The notes: generated by a model from the letters alone, not told the origin. Counted from the first letter of the stretch, positions 20,985-31,512 are shown. The stretch: 64,000 nucleotides of DNA from Aplectana chamaeleonis (GCA_029168955.1 JAPDOI010000274.1:310001-374000); one strand, 5' to 3'. Translations and numbers: made by a program.

Positions 20985-22028
20985 AGGCAGTGTTCACGAT
21001 AATCTTCGATTTTGAGATTAATCGCTAAATCTATTGTTCGGCCCCCGAGTAGGACTAAAATGACGAAAAAACCGAGAAAAACGCACCAGAAGGGCACGAA
21101 ATCCATTACTCTCACCCCGCTTCCTTACTCTCAGCGGAACTGTTTGTTGCGACAATGAAATCGTTTGTGGACTCGTCTTTTGCAATTCTCTATTTTGTGT
21201 TGCTCCGTTCGGTACAGGGGGGAGGACGGAGTACGGGGTGGCGCCGGCGCCAGCCGGCTGGCAACAGTGCCCGCTCTCGGCCGAGTCGCCCCGACAGCGA
21301 GATCGATGGCTCGCTCGCTCGTTGATTGGCGATCGCCGGAGATCACGCACGCGAGATCAGGGCCTGTGCGTGAAAGGCAATCGTTTACAAACACAAAGGG
21401 TGAAGATTTCCTATATTAAAGCATGCAGCCCCTAAGTATTTTTAGGGGTTGAAGTCTTTTGCCGGAGAGGACCCAATCTTCGAATTTTGAAGGCGTTGGA
21501 ACCCCGGGTGGGCGAAATTCTGACATGAGTGCAAAGTTTTCCCTGATTTTTCAGGGAAATAGGAAATCTTCACCCTTTTTGTTTGTAAACGATTGCCTTT
21601 CACACACAGGCCCTGATCTCGCGTGCGTGATCTCCGCCGATCGCCAATCAACGAGCGAGCGAGCCATCGATCTCGCTGTCGGGGCGACTCGGCCGAGAGC
21701 GGGCACTGTTGCCAGCCGGCTGGCGCCGGCGCCACCCCGTACTCCGTCCTCCCCCAGCTCCCTCCGTTCTTTCCTTCGGACTCTATTCAATACTGTTTTG
21801 CCTAAAATATTCTTCCATTTTTGCTTAGCCCCATTTTTTTACCGATGACAACCACCGTGAACATGTTCATCCAATCGGACAACTAGTCCAGGCCAGAGAT
21901 TAGTGTCACTGAAATAAGACGATTTACTGCGTTTCTCCCCGTTTCTTCGTAATTTTGGTAACTCTTGGTAGCCAATGCATTGTTTTATGTGAAAAACTCG
22001 GGGACGGAAATCATCGTGAACACTGCCT
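20985..22028. mobile_element. TTAA-flanked MITE, subtype d, carrying a nested element
   Basis: TTAA at 20981-20984 and 22029-22032 brackets AGGCAGTGTTCACGATAATC and GTGAACACTGCCT. Uninterrupted relatives of about 475-495 bp (28124-28617, 35259-35732) show that the excess length is the insert at 21211-21761. Its right TTAA is shared with the next fragment. Confidence 0.88.
21211..21761. mobile_element. hAT-type fold-back MITE, 8-bp target duplication
   Basis: CTCCGTTC flanks it at 21203-21210 and 21762-21769, while the uninterrupted relative at 35459-35480 has this sequence once. Arms of about 210 bp (21211-21420 and 21552-21761) are nearly perfect inverted repeats with GC-rich GGCGCCGGCGCC. 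The reading frames on both strands mirror each other and are not genes. Confidence 0.85.
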
Positions 22029-22032
22029 TTAA

Positions 22033-22137
22033 AGGCAGTGTTCACGATAATTTTCAATTCCGAATTCTTCCCGTCGTCTATTTTCTTCTTAATTGATTGC
22101 TGAGCACTTTTAGAGTCTTCTGGCTACTTAAAGGCAT
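22033..22137. mobile_element. Truncated TTAA-type MITE end
   Basis: AGGCAGTGTTCACGATAATT directly follows the shared TTAA at 22029-22032, but no right end is found before the next element starts after TTAA at 22138-22141. It is a remnant. Confidence 0.7.
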
Positions 22138-22141
22138 CGTA

Positions 22142-22739
22142 CACGATGAAAACAGAATTCCAGCTTTTGTGTTCAGTCGGACTAGTGGGTCATAATAATG
22201 TCATTCAGAAAGTTTGGAGTTTCAAAGTCGCCTCTGACTGGAGATTCGCTTACCTCAAAAGGGCTTTCTGGGTTTTGGGGGCCGGCCTTGGGGTCGATAC
22301 GTTGTTACAAGGAACGAAACTCCGTTGTCGCTGCCGGCGATCGTGCGTTGACGCGTCGTAGGGCGCAATTCACACGTAACTCGATTTCACGCTCGGCATC
22401 GATCGAAAGCAGCTGACAGCAATGGACGCAGCTTGTTAGTAACCCTTTTTAGTTTCGTTCAAAAAAAAAAGATCGCTCGTCTGAATGGCGTCCTCGGTGA
22501 ATTGCTTCCAACGCTGCGCCAAGGAACGAATCGTAAAAGTAATCCTTGTGTTCTTCGTGCAACTATCCCAAATTGATTTCGGCGGGAACTTCAAATTTGT
22601 ACTGAGCTTTCCTGAAATGGGTTTTTCCTGAAAAATTGACGTTTTAGAGGGGGCATTTTGCAACCTTCAGTCACTATAGGCATATAACAACACTAAAAAC
22701 TCAAAAACCCAAGAATGGTTTTCATCGTGTAAGATGCCT
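22142..22739. mobile_element. TTAA-flanked MITE, subtype c
   Basis: The ends are AGGCATCGTACACGATGAAA and ATCGTGTAAGATGCCT, between TTAA at 22138-22141 and 22740-22743. A near-identical copy is 25321-25912. Its right TTAA is shared with the following subtype b element. Confidence 0.85.
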
Positions 22740-22743
22740 TTAA

Positions 22744-23190
22744 AGGCAGTGTTCACGAAAAACTTCACTTCCGATATCTCCACGGTTTACGGAAGGTTTG
22801 GTGCCCTATATAGCAAGGCATGCTTAGAAAGGCGCGAAAGCGGCGTTTTTGAGCTAAAATAGACCTAATCTTGTTTACGTTGATTTTTGAGCGTGGAGGA
22901 ATTGACCGCTATGAAGTATGATGCCTATCAGTGCAATTAAGCGACAGCTCACTTATTAGCACTTCCTTCACTTGATCATTCCTGTAATCTGAGTCTTTAT
23001 TTGTTCATTCCGAGGGGGCGGATCTGGGGCATCAGGCGTGTCTGGAACACCAAAACGCTTGTTTGCAGCCGTCATTTTGCCGCTCCTGGCTCGTTTTCTA
23101 CTGTTCTTTCGGCAATGGGAGCCTAGAATCCTTCTCACCTATCATTTCACTGTAGAAAGTCACCGAGGATGATCATCGTAAACGCTGCCT
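22744..23190. mobile_element. TTAA-flanked MITE, subtype b
   Basis: Starts AGGCAGTGTTCACGAAAAAC directly after the shared TTAA and ends AACGCTGCCT before TTAA at 23191-23194. Close relative of 9142-9571. Confidence 0.85.
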
Positions 23191-23290
23191 TTAATGGACT
23201 TTCACCATCTGAACGAACATTAACTCGGCAGGAGATTGTGAACCCTCACTTCTATCGTGTTCGAATGGATTGTTGAATTGAATGAGTTAA

Positions 23291-24265
23291 AGGCAGTGTT
23301 CACAATGATTTTCGTTCCCGCGTTTCCCACTTAGAGGCAGTGTTCACGATGAAAATCGTTTTTCTGTTTTTCCGCCTATCTTGAAAACGGCCCCATGCTG
23401 ATTCCAATGGTGTCTCTAAAATCATACAAGACCTTCTGTGAACGCAGGTATGGTCCCTCAAAGATTGAGCTACGGAAACATGGTGGACGAGTTGTCCGAG
23501 GCTTGTAACTTCCGTCTTTTGCAGCCGATCTATGCGAGCTGACCTGAGTAAAGAGAGGAGCTGAGAATGAAGGGAAGAACGGGGCTAATGATTGAAAATC
23601 ATCGCTCATCTCACGATCGCGAGCATTCATTTGTTCACGTCGGTGGGCGTGTAATGCGCTTTTGGGGTTTTCAATGCGCTCGAAGTTGCAACTTTGGGCT
23701 CTTTTGGGGCTCTTCCTTGCTCGTTTTCATGCGTTCTTTCGACGCTAACGTTATAGGGTGTCCCTCCACTACCCAATCCTAGTGGAATTTCAAAAACTTT
23801 TTTCATCGTGAACACTGCCTTCAAGACAATGTGTTGACCACCAAAAGTTACCAAAATTAGGAAGAAAGGGCGAAAAATGCGCTAATAGGCCCTATTTCAA
23901 TGGCATTTGTCTCTGGCCTGATTTAGTTGTCCGGTTGGATGAACATATTCACTGCGATTGTCACCGGTGAAAAATGGGGTCAATCAGAAATGGAAAAATA
24001 TTTCATGCCAAACATTATTAGTTAGAGTCCAAAGGAAGGAATGAAGCAACAGAGAGTGAAGAATTTCAAAAGACGGTTCCACAAAAGAGTTTATTGTCAC
24101 AACAAACAGCTTCACTATGAGAGTGCAAGAGCGGAGTGGAAACGCTGGATTTCGTGTACATCTGTCGCGTTTTTCTCAATTTGTCCATCGTTTCAGCTCT
24201 ACTCGGGGGCCAAACAATCGATCTAGCAAATAATCTCGAAATTCACAGTTATCTTGAAACTGCCT
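23291..24265. mobile_element. TTAA-flanked MITE, subtype d, interrupted
   Basis: It starts after TTAA at 23287-23290 and ends at TGCCT before TTAA at 24266-24269. It is the same family as 28124-28617 but is split after GTTTCCCAC by a second TTAA element. Confidence 0.82.
23335..23820. mobile_element. TTAA-type MITE, subtype e, nested in a subtype d copy
   Basis: The ends AGGCAGTGTTCACGATG and GTGAACACTGCCT are bordered by TTAG (23331-23334) and TCAA (23821-23824). Each is one base away from TTAA, as expected of an older duplicated TTAA. Relative of 13902-14397 in opposite orientation. Confidence 0.82.
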
Positions 24266-24777
24266 TTAAGCAAAGTGTTGCCCAGTTGTAAACGAAACCA
24301 CAAGGGAGGGCGAGATTGCAGATGAAGCAGTCTTAATACAAGTTCAGACGAAAATGGAAATTTTTCAAAGAAGTGAAGCTGAAAATTGAATTCTATGAAA
24401 TCGAATTAATTAAAACATATTGTCCATGTCATTTCTTAGAAAGCCGCGACGCAGCTGAGAGGCGTGCGTGGTACACTTGGAATCGAGGAGGCAAGGACTA
24501 TCGATCGAATGATTTCACGTCACGCAGCTGTGTTGCGACTTCCTTATAATGACCCGGAACATGCACAAAACATAACCAGGCAGGAGAAGAACCTGTGCAA
24601 TTCACCTCTGTTATCATGAGTTCTGGAAGTTGGATGTTTTTTTTCTTTTCTCCCTTATTCTTTACCCTTTCACTCTAAATGGAAGTTTTTTTTTCTCAGT
24701 TTGGAGATGTGGAAATTGAAAGCTAAAAAACATCAGTTTCAATAGCAGCTCTGCACAGCTAAATGACACTCAATTAA

Positions 24778-25316
24778 AGGCAGTGGTCACGATGAAAAAC
24801 GTTATCGAAAAAACTACAAAAATCAGCTTAGATCGAAAACAGCTGAAAAAAACTATGTAGGTAGCGCGGTGTAAAACAGGCTAGGATTAGAGTTTCTAGG
24901 GCCCAAAGAAGCCAGTTCGTGCACACGTGTACAGCGCCGCCCAAAAAGATCGCAGTCTCATTCCGTGCAGTCAAAAATCATCGACAATCGGAGGAAGAAA
25001 TAAATGCAAATTTACCTAATAAAAACAGTTGAACAATGAAAGCAAGCACTTCAGTCAATGTTTTTGACTGGATGAGTAATGTTCATTGATTGAAATTCAA
25101 TTTCAAGCCAGCTGATGTTCTTGATATGAGAGGTCATCGATGCCGATGATGTGGGGTGGGCTCGTCCACCATCAAAAGACAAGAAAGTTCTTCCTTCAAA
25201 TTTGGCCCGAACAGTGGTTTTTTCGCGATTTTTTCATATAGGTCCTACTACTCGAGACCCAGAAAAGGGTTTAGAGAGAAAAAGACGACAAGCATATTTG
25301 ATCACGACCACTGCCT
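24778..25316. mobile_element. TTAA-flanked MITE, subtype a
   Basis: TTAA at 24774-24777 and 25317-25320; ends AGGCAGTGGTCACGATG and ACCACTGCCT. Relative of 8577-9137. The right TTAA is shared with the next element. Confidence 0.87.
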
Positions 25317-25320
25317 TTAA

Positions 25321-25912
25321 AGGCATCGTACACGATGAAAACCGAATTCCAGCTTTTGCGTTCAGTCGGACTAGTGGGGCATAATAATGTCAGTCAGAAA
25401 GTTTGGAGTTTCAAAATCGCCTCTGAAAGGAGATTCGCTCCTGGGTTTTGGGGGGCGGCCTTGGGGTCGATCCGTTGTTACAAGGAACAAAACTCCGTGG
25501 TCGCTGCCGGCGATCGTGCGTTGACGCGTCGTAGGGCGCAATTCACACGCCACTCGATTTCACATTCGGGATCGATCGAAAGCTGCTGACAGCAATGGCC
25601 GCAGCAGGTTAGTAACCCTTTTTAGTTTCGTTCAAGAAAAAAGATCGCTCGGCTGAGTGGCGTCCTCGGTGAATTGCTTCCAACGCTGCGCCAAGGAATA
25701 AAATCGTAAAAGTGTTCCTTGCGTTCTTCGCGCAGCTATCCCAAATTGATGTCAGCGGCAACTTCAAATTTGTATTAGGATTACTTGAAATGGGTTTTTC
25801 TAGGAAAGTTGACGTTTTTGAGGGGGCTTTTTGCAACCTTCAGTCACTATAGGGATTTAAAAGCACGAAAAAGTCAAAAACCCATGTATGGTTTTCATCG
25901 TGTACGATGCCT
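25321..25912. mobile_element. TTAA-flanked MITE, subtype c
   Basis: AGGCATCGTACACGATGAAA to ATCGTGTACGATGCCT; right TTAA at 25913-25916. Both ends are intact and the interior matches 22142-22739 closely. Confidence 0.87.
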
Positions 25913-25916
25913 TTAA

Positions 25917-26535
25917 GCACCGTCCCGATCGCTGTTTCCTTGGCCGTGGCTGAACGTCCCAGTATCGCAGATGAGTTTTCCCAAAGTGTCTACACACGAA
26001 TGAATGTGAAGGGTTATTGTTTCCCCGCCCAGAGGGTAAAATAGCTTTTCTCGAGCAGCTGAAGGATATGCTAAACACACAGTTTCAAGACCCTAAAAAT
26101 GATCTGATTCTAGGGTAACCAACTCTCACCAGCACTTTCTTATCTGTGATCTATGAAGACTCCAAAGCCGACGAAATAAAATGTCCCCCGTAAGAGTTCG
26201 CCTTTGATGCCCTTATGTTCAAACTTTTTTCAAGCATGAAAGCCGCTGGCAGGAAAAGTATTTTATCTTCATCACCCAGGTGGAACTGTCCCACCCTGGA
26301 CGAGAAATCTTCAAAAATACGCAGGCACTGACACCGATCTGTTTTCGTAGAAATCACAATCTTGTCCGTACCAATGTCGGGTGTGGCTTTTTTCCTGTGG
26401 GCAAAGCTGTAAAGAATAGAGCCTCCTTTTCCACGTGAGAATTTCAGTTCCATCAGAGCATATTTGGAGTGACGAGTTTTAAAAATCCGGGCCTAAAAAC
26501 ACTAAGCATGGAATAGGTCAACGAAGGTAGTCATG
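25917..26535. other. Unassigned sequence
   Basis: A 100-codon minus-strand frame at 26151-26453 has mixed composition but no recognised domain and no matching splice partners that I can find. It could be an exon downstream of the gene at 27200-27659, on the same strand, but nothing links them. Confidence 0.35.
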
Positions 26536-26543
26536 GAAGGCTC

Positions 26544-26758
26544 TATACATTGGACCCGAATCGAAAAACGGATATCCGAATCATTTTAAAACGATGGTCC
26601 CGGATTTCCGATCCATCAGAATGAGTTCAGAATAAAAGCACTGGTAATCCGGTACTACCTGCTACCACTCGGGATCCATCTAAATGCACTCGGATATTCA
26701 CAACCATGGTTTTCAGAATGATTCGGATATCCGTTTTTCGATTCGGGTCCAATGTATA
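26544..26758. mobile_element. 215-bp hAT-type MITE
   Basis: Terminal repeats of about 50 bp start TATACATTGGACCCGAATCG, and GAAGGCTC is directly repeated on both sides (26536-26543 and 26759-26766). The 8-bp duplication points to hAT-type insertion. No coding capacity. Confidence 0.85.
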
Positions 26759-26766
26759 GAAGGCTC

Positions 26767-27199
26767 CACCTCCGTCTACGGCAGAAGTGGCTTCTGAAAT
26801 TGTCATTGGCAAAAAAAGAAGTCTGCGGGGTCACCGTTGGAAGCGGTGAAAAAGTTCATATTTGTTGGATACCCCTACTGAAGGATCTTCGTCTCTTTTT
26901 AGAGATTAAAAACGCTTTTTTTTCTTTTCCGCTATCGCTGCTTTCTTTAGAACTAGTCAATCTGCTACTGAAATAACTTTTCCATGCTAGTAATTTCATG
27001 CGTACTGTCATGGTTTCAATAGTCATTAGATATAACATATAAAAATATGCCGCGGCGCAATCGCTTATGCTATCCGGAGCGAGGAGGTCGCCATCATACA
27101 CGACTGTAGTATAGCTGCGATCAACACCCGCATAGGTTTTTCTGGAGTCAGACAATTAACCATGAGCGATACCAAAACTTATGAACTGTCGAACATGGG
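26767..27199. other. Region 3' of the two-exon gene
   Basis: Probable 3' flank or untranslated region of the minus-strand gene ending at 27200. A minus-strand frame at 26856-27155 is open but has no supported link by splicing. AT-rich patches occur but no clear AATAAA on the minus strand close to the stop. Confidence 0.35.
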
Positions 27200-27659
27200 C
27201 TATTCTTCGATAAAATTAGTCTTTTCTAACAGAAACTCAAAGTCAGTGTTTTGCATAGATGCGGCATCTGGTTCGACATTGTCATCACTGTATAGGAGAG
27301 GTCTCCATTGGTCATCTTCAAATGGAATAAAAAGTGTATCCGTTGCTACACTGACATATAGAAAAAAAAAGAAACGAAAAAGAGACGCGCCCACCTGGCT
27401 GAGGTTTCTGCGGCTCAAATCGCTTCAGCGACTTTTCCAACATAAGCAGAGGATTCGCTGGTTGCTTCTTGCTAGGAGATGATGAGAAATCAGGAGAAGG
27501 CCAGGACGGAGCGGAGCAGGATGGTGCCATTTCCGTGCAGTTAGCTGGTTGATCAGTGGATTCTTCCTTAACGAGCTTAGCGGTCGGCTCCAGTTCGACA
27601 GCCGGGTCCGAATCATCCAGCGAGCGTTTTGTAGGTCTTGCTTGTTTCCGACGACCCAT
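27200..27659 (-). CDS. Putative nuclear protein with N-terminal RRKQARP motif, two exons
   Basis: Exon 1 is 27659-27395 and exon 2 is 27345-27200. The 49-nt intron (27394-27346) starts GTGGGC and ends TGTAG; splicing joins G to CA in phase and gives 136 codons ending FIEE and a stop. The protein begins MGRRKQARP. Vertebrate and fly SALL, FOG, BCL11 and related zinc-finger repressors begin with a similar RRKQ-x-x-P peptide that binds the NuRD subunit RBBP4/7. The rest is Ser/Pro/acidic and disordered-looking, with no zinc finger visible. It could be a short adaptor or the start of a longer gene. Function by motif is inference. Confidence 0.6.
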
Positions 27660-28119
27660 AGACGGTGAAGTGAATAGTTTAGAACTTAGAAGCGGGAGAT
27701 GAGTGAGGTATATGTGTAGGGAATAATGAGTGAAAAGGACAGGGTGAGCAGAAAAGTATGTGGAAATGGGTAATGGGTGTGAGTCGTTGGACGGGACGTC
27801 GTTTTGTGGCCCCGCTCGACTCCGCCCTTCTCATCCATCAATCACTCCATGTTATGATCACATGCGGCAGCAGCAGATACAAGAGGAGAACATGGGTGGA
27901 CGAGACGAACGGACAGACGGGATGGAAGGAGCATTGTGACAAACGCTCACCAACAGCCTTAACCTGGAAACTTCCGAATATGTACTCCCGCTCTGACCTC
28001 CATATCCATAACCTCCATAGTTACCTCTTGAACTGGTGAAAGAAGCAAAAAGCTTTGTTAAAATGCCATTGGATTAATTACACATGGTGCTTCAATAAAA
28101 TTATTCGGATGAATTTTTT
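27660..28119. other. Upstream region of the two-exon gene
   Basis: Intergenic sequence that would hold the promoter of the minus-strand gene. It is fairly GC-balanced and free of transposon ends up to the TTAA at 28120-28123. No TATA box or trans-splice acceptor can be assigned with confidence. Confidence 0.4.
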
Positions 28120-28123
28120 TTAA

Positions 28124-28617
28124 AGGCAGTGTTCACGATGATTTTCGTTCCCGAGTTTTTCACATAAAACAGTGAGTTGGCCTCCAAGTGTTACCCAAAT
28201 TACGAAGAAACGGCGAGATAAGCATTAAAACGTCGTATTTTAGTGACATTATGCTATAACATGGACTAGTTGTCCGGTTGGATGAACATGTTCACGGTGG
28301 TTGTCACCGGTGGAAAATTGGGTCAGTCGAAAATAGAAGAATATTTTATGCAACGCAGGATCAGTTAGGGCCCTAAAGAAAGAACGGAGCAATAGAGGGG
28401 AGAGAATTGCGAAGAACGGGTCCACAAAATGTTTCGTTGTCACAACAAACACTTCCTCTGATACTTAAAAGGCGGGTTGATACTTAGAGATTTCGTGTAC
28501 CTCTGGTGCGTTTTTCTCAATTTCTACGTCATTTTAGTTCTACCCGGAGGCCACTTAATCAATATAGCGAATACTCTCAAAATTGAAGATTATCGTGAAC
28601 ACTGCCTTTAAAGGCAC
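28124..28617. mobile_element. TTAA-flanked MITE, subtype d, uninterrupted
   Basis: TTAA at 28120-28123 and 28618-28621; ends AGGCAGTGTTCACGATG and GTGAACACTGCCT. This 494-bp copy is the reference for the interrupted copies at 20985 and 23291. Its right TTAA is shared with the following subtype f element. Confidence 0.88.
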
Positions 28618-28621
28618 AGGA

Positions 28622-29372
28622 CACCCAAAAAAATTATCTTCAGATTTCATACTTATCTTGGAGAGAGTCACACGCTGATCACAGTGGTTTCTCTAAAATC
28701 GTCCGAACTTTCCTTTGAACAAAGTTATGGCTCTTCAAAGATGCCTACATTTTGAGGGTGGAAAATTAGTGGACGAGTTGTCTCAGGCCTGTATTTCTCT
28801 TCATTCGCAATCGTTGCGCGAGAGCGAGCCAGGATGAGAAGATAGCCCAGCAATGGACTGAAGAACGACGACTTATTGGAATTCATCCATCCATCCAGCC
28901 GCTATCGAATCCGAAAATCTGTTAAAGTGTGCCCGAATGAGAATGGCGGCCCACGCGGCCGGCGTGCTTGGCAGGCGGCCGTCGCATGTGTCGCCCTCGG
29001 ACGAGTGTTGGATTTCAACGACGGCCATCCCCTCTCCCACTGATTGATCGGCGCAGTGCTTGCTGCCAGCCGGTGCCGGCCTCGTTCGTTGTCGATGGCG
29101 GTGGGGACTTTTCGCATGCTCGTCCGAGAGCGGCGAACGCGACGGCCGCATGCCAAGCACGCCGGCCGCGTGGGCAGCCATTCTCATTCGGACGCACCTT
29201 AGGGGGTCGGGCCTGTGGTGGTGAGCGAAGGGGGTCGGGCCTGTGGTGGTCGCTTATATCTCGCTTATTTGGAGGAATTGAGATCTTGCATTTGGCACGT
29301 GTTATACAGGAGGGGTCTTCTACAAAGTTACATGAAAATCTCAAAATTGATATCTGAGGGTGTACTGTGGCT
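28622..29372. mobile_element. TTAA-flanked MITE, subtype f
   Basis: Begins AGGCACAGGACACCC after the shared TTAA and ends GTACTGTGGCT before TTAA at 29373-29376. Relatives at 29759-30416 and 44321-44794 have the ends AGGCACAGTCCAACC and GGACTGTGGCT. A GC-rich hairpin is nested inside. Confidence 0.75.
28928..29204. mobile_element. GC-rich hairpin element nested in a subtype f MITE
   Basis: Arms of about 90 bp, containing CGAATGAGAATGG and GCCGGCGTGCTTGGCA, are inverted around a 95-bp centre. The long overlapping frames here reflect the GC-rich palindrome. No clear target duplication could be fixed. Confidence 0.7.
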
Positions 29373-29376
29373 TTAA

Positions 29377-29497
29377 GCAAGGCTGAGAGCCTCCAACATC
29401 TCTGAAAGAATCTCATAGCAAGACAGCTCGCCGTAAATTATAAATGGTTAGTTGCCTGCGGAACATTGGAGGCCAAGTGTCCTCTGTGACATTTGTA
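29377..29497. other. Short unassigned spacer
   Basis: Nothing recognisable between the subtype f MITE and the left edge of the 1.17-kb direct duplication. Confidence 0.4.
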
Positions 29498-29758
29498 TCG
29501 AAAAGAGCGTCAAATTGACCGAAACTGTCTTTTTCCATTGTATGGGTGCTATCAGTTTTCTATTTTCGAGATTGGTAGGACTGATATTTACCTAGGATTT
29601 ATTGGGTACGTTGCTTGAAGGTATCGTTCACGATGCATTTTGTTTTCAGATTTTCCATATATGATGGGAGCTCTAGTACCCTACATAACCGCTACGTTGA
29701 AAATAAAAACCACAAGAAAATCACTGAAAACTGCTCTTTCGGACTGAAATTTCCTTAA

Positions 29759-30416
29759 AGGCACAGTCCAACCTCAGAGGTAATTTTTGATATTTTGGTC
29801 CGGTCGCCGTCTATAGCAACCCTGCAAAGCGCGAAACCTCAGTTTGCTCAAATAAGCGAGAAAAAGCTAGGAAAAAGGTTTGCCACGCCCCCTTGAAAGA
29901 AAAAATGGGCAACGCCCACTGGCAGGTTTCCGATCTCAATTGGGAAGAGACGCGCGAATGATTTTGTTCAAATTCTATGTTCTTCTTTTTGTTTTCGGTC
30001 TGGCTTTATATTGTGACCTTACTCAGAATAGTGGGTGCGAATAACGAGGGGTGGTGGCCATCGTGTATCAACATCCCCGAGGAGGCGGGAGAAACGGGGG
30101 AGGAGCGAGGTTCCCGATTAGACACACATGGGCTAGCCCCGTGTTGCGTCCAATCAGAAACCTCGCTCCTCCCCCGTTTCTCCCGCCTCCTCAGGGGTGT
30201 TGTTACACTATAGCCACCACCCAATAACGAGAAAATACAGACTCGAGACAACTCGTCCGCGAACTTCTACTAGTTCAAATTCAAAATTTTTGAGGAGTCG
30301 TAACTCAGTTTGTAGTGAGTTCTGAGCGATTCTGAAGATATCATTGTGATCAGCGTAAAATTTTCTCCAAGATAGGCTAAAATACGAAAAATCGATTCTG
30401 AGCTTGGACTGTGGCT
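29759..30416. mobile_element. TTAA-flanked MITE, subtype f, interrupted
   Basis: TTAA at 29755-29758 and 30417-30420 with ends AGGCACAGTCCAACC and GGACTGTGGCT. The duplicate at 44321-44794 lacks the 30049-30222 insert, so that insertion came after the duplication (or the two copies differed beforehand). Confidence 0.87.
30049..30222. mobile_element. 174-bp Mutator-like MITE with 9-bp target duplication
   Basis: AATAACGAG occurs at 30040-30048 and 30223-30231, and once only in the empty copy near 44602. Ends GGGTGGTGGC and GCCACCACCC begin inverted arms of about 65 bp that include GAGGAGGCGGGAGAAACGGG. A 9-bp duplication is typical of Mutator-like elements. No coding. Confidence 0.88.
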
Positions 30417-30892
30417 TTAATCGACTTGTGAGAAAGGAAGAGTCGATCGCCGAGAATCGCCATGTTATAACATTATCATCCTACTATAGATTTTTAGCAA
30501 AATTTGGGTGGTAAAAACATTACAAGGTTAGAAACACGTGGTCCAGCTTGTCATGTCTCCTGAGTCTGGCCCAACACATGAAGCTTCCGCCACCAAAGAT
30601 CCCGAGTTCAGTAAAAGTGCGTGACTCTGTATAGACCTATTCAATGCTTGGTACACCCATCAGATCCGTTCGGATTCAGGTTATTCTTGACTGGAATAGG
30701 GGTCTTGGAGGATCTATACAAGAACCCGCTCTTCTAATCGCATACTTTTTTACAGTTGTTTCTTGTTATAATGGTTTTTTTCTCACATTTGCCTTTCGCG
30801 AATGTAAAAAACTTATTACTTATTATAATGGAAACCTTGGGACAGAAAGCCTTATGAGTAGGATTTGAGATTATTAGGAAGTGTTAAAACAT

Positions 30893-31512
30893 TAAGTTTA
30901 CCGCAATGTTACAAGGACATGGTTCGGTTGCGGTCACACACTAAAACTAACTCGTCCGAGGCCGCGGTTTTCAGAGCTCCGAAACTTAGGTTTAAACTTG
31001 ATATGGAAATCCAACTTTGTGTGTATGTTGCACTTCTTAGGGCCCTTAACTCTCCTGATTTTAGAAAGGGAGGGAAAGTTCTGCTTTGAAATCGAAAAAA
31101 CGGCAAATTCCTCTTGCACACTAAGAAGAGCCCCTATTCGTAATATTATAAGAGTCAGAAACAAAAATAATGCCGAAGCAGACAAGGAAAAAAAGAAGAA
31201 CGGTAGCTCACCCAGAAAATCAGCTGTCGATCGATAATGAAATCTGGGACCGTATGCGTGAACGACTTACCTGCGAGGTAAGGTTGAATGTTTCTCGAAA
31301 TCTCTGCATTTCCTGTGCTCTATGCGTCTGTCTCGCTTCTCCGGGGAGAAGCGAGACAGACGCATAGAGCACAGGAAATGCAGAGATTCCGAGCAGCATT
31401 CACCCTATTCTCGCGGGTAAGTCGTTCATGCATACGGGCCCTGGCGTCTTCCAACTTAGTTTATGCGTGTGACCGCAACCGCACCATGTCCTTTTAACAT
31501 TGCTGTAAACTG
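30893..31512. mobile_element. 620-bp inverted-repeat element in palindrome arm
   Basis: The ends beginning AGTTTACCGCAATGTTACAA and its inverted partner share about 55 bp, including GTTGCGGTCACAC. A near-perfect loopless palindrome lies inside at 31295-31391. The mirror copy is about 43213-43832. Confidence 0.75.
31295..31391. repeat. Near-perfect loopless palindrome, 2 x 48 bp
   Basis: The centre is TCTCCGGGGAGA, with arms such as TGTGCTCTATGCGTCTGTCT mirrored exactly. Such a structure could extrude as a cruciform and is prone to deletion. It is preserved in both arms of the large palindrome (mirror about 43334-43430). Confidence 0.85.

Larger units (their letters stand above)
29498..30666. 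repeat. Direct duplication flanking the palindrome, left copy
   Basis: From TCGAAAAGAGCGTC to ACACCCATCAGATC this segment is repeated in the same orientation at 44060-50092 once the 5.05-kb insert there is removed. The copies look essentially identical apart from one insertion in each. This copy abuts the left end of the palindrome and the other abuts its right end. It also holds a partial TTAA-type end (AAGGTATCGTTCACGATG) near 29620. Confidence 0.9.

Noticed and set aside
21018..21848. Frames of 110 and 129 codons with shared residues on both strands
   Set aside because: Explained by the inverted arms of the hAT-type fold-back element at 21211-21761.
28873..29416. Overlapping GC-rich frames of 84 to 133 codons
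   Set aside because: They come from the two arms of a GC-rich hairpin, mirror each other and show no domain.
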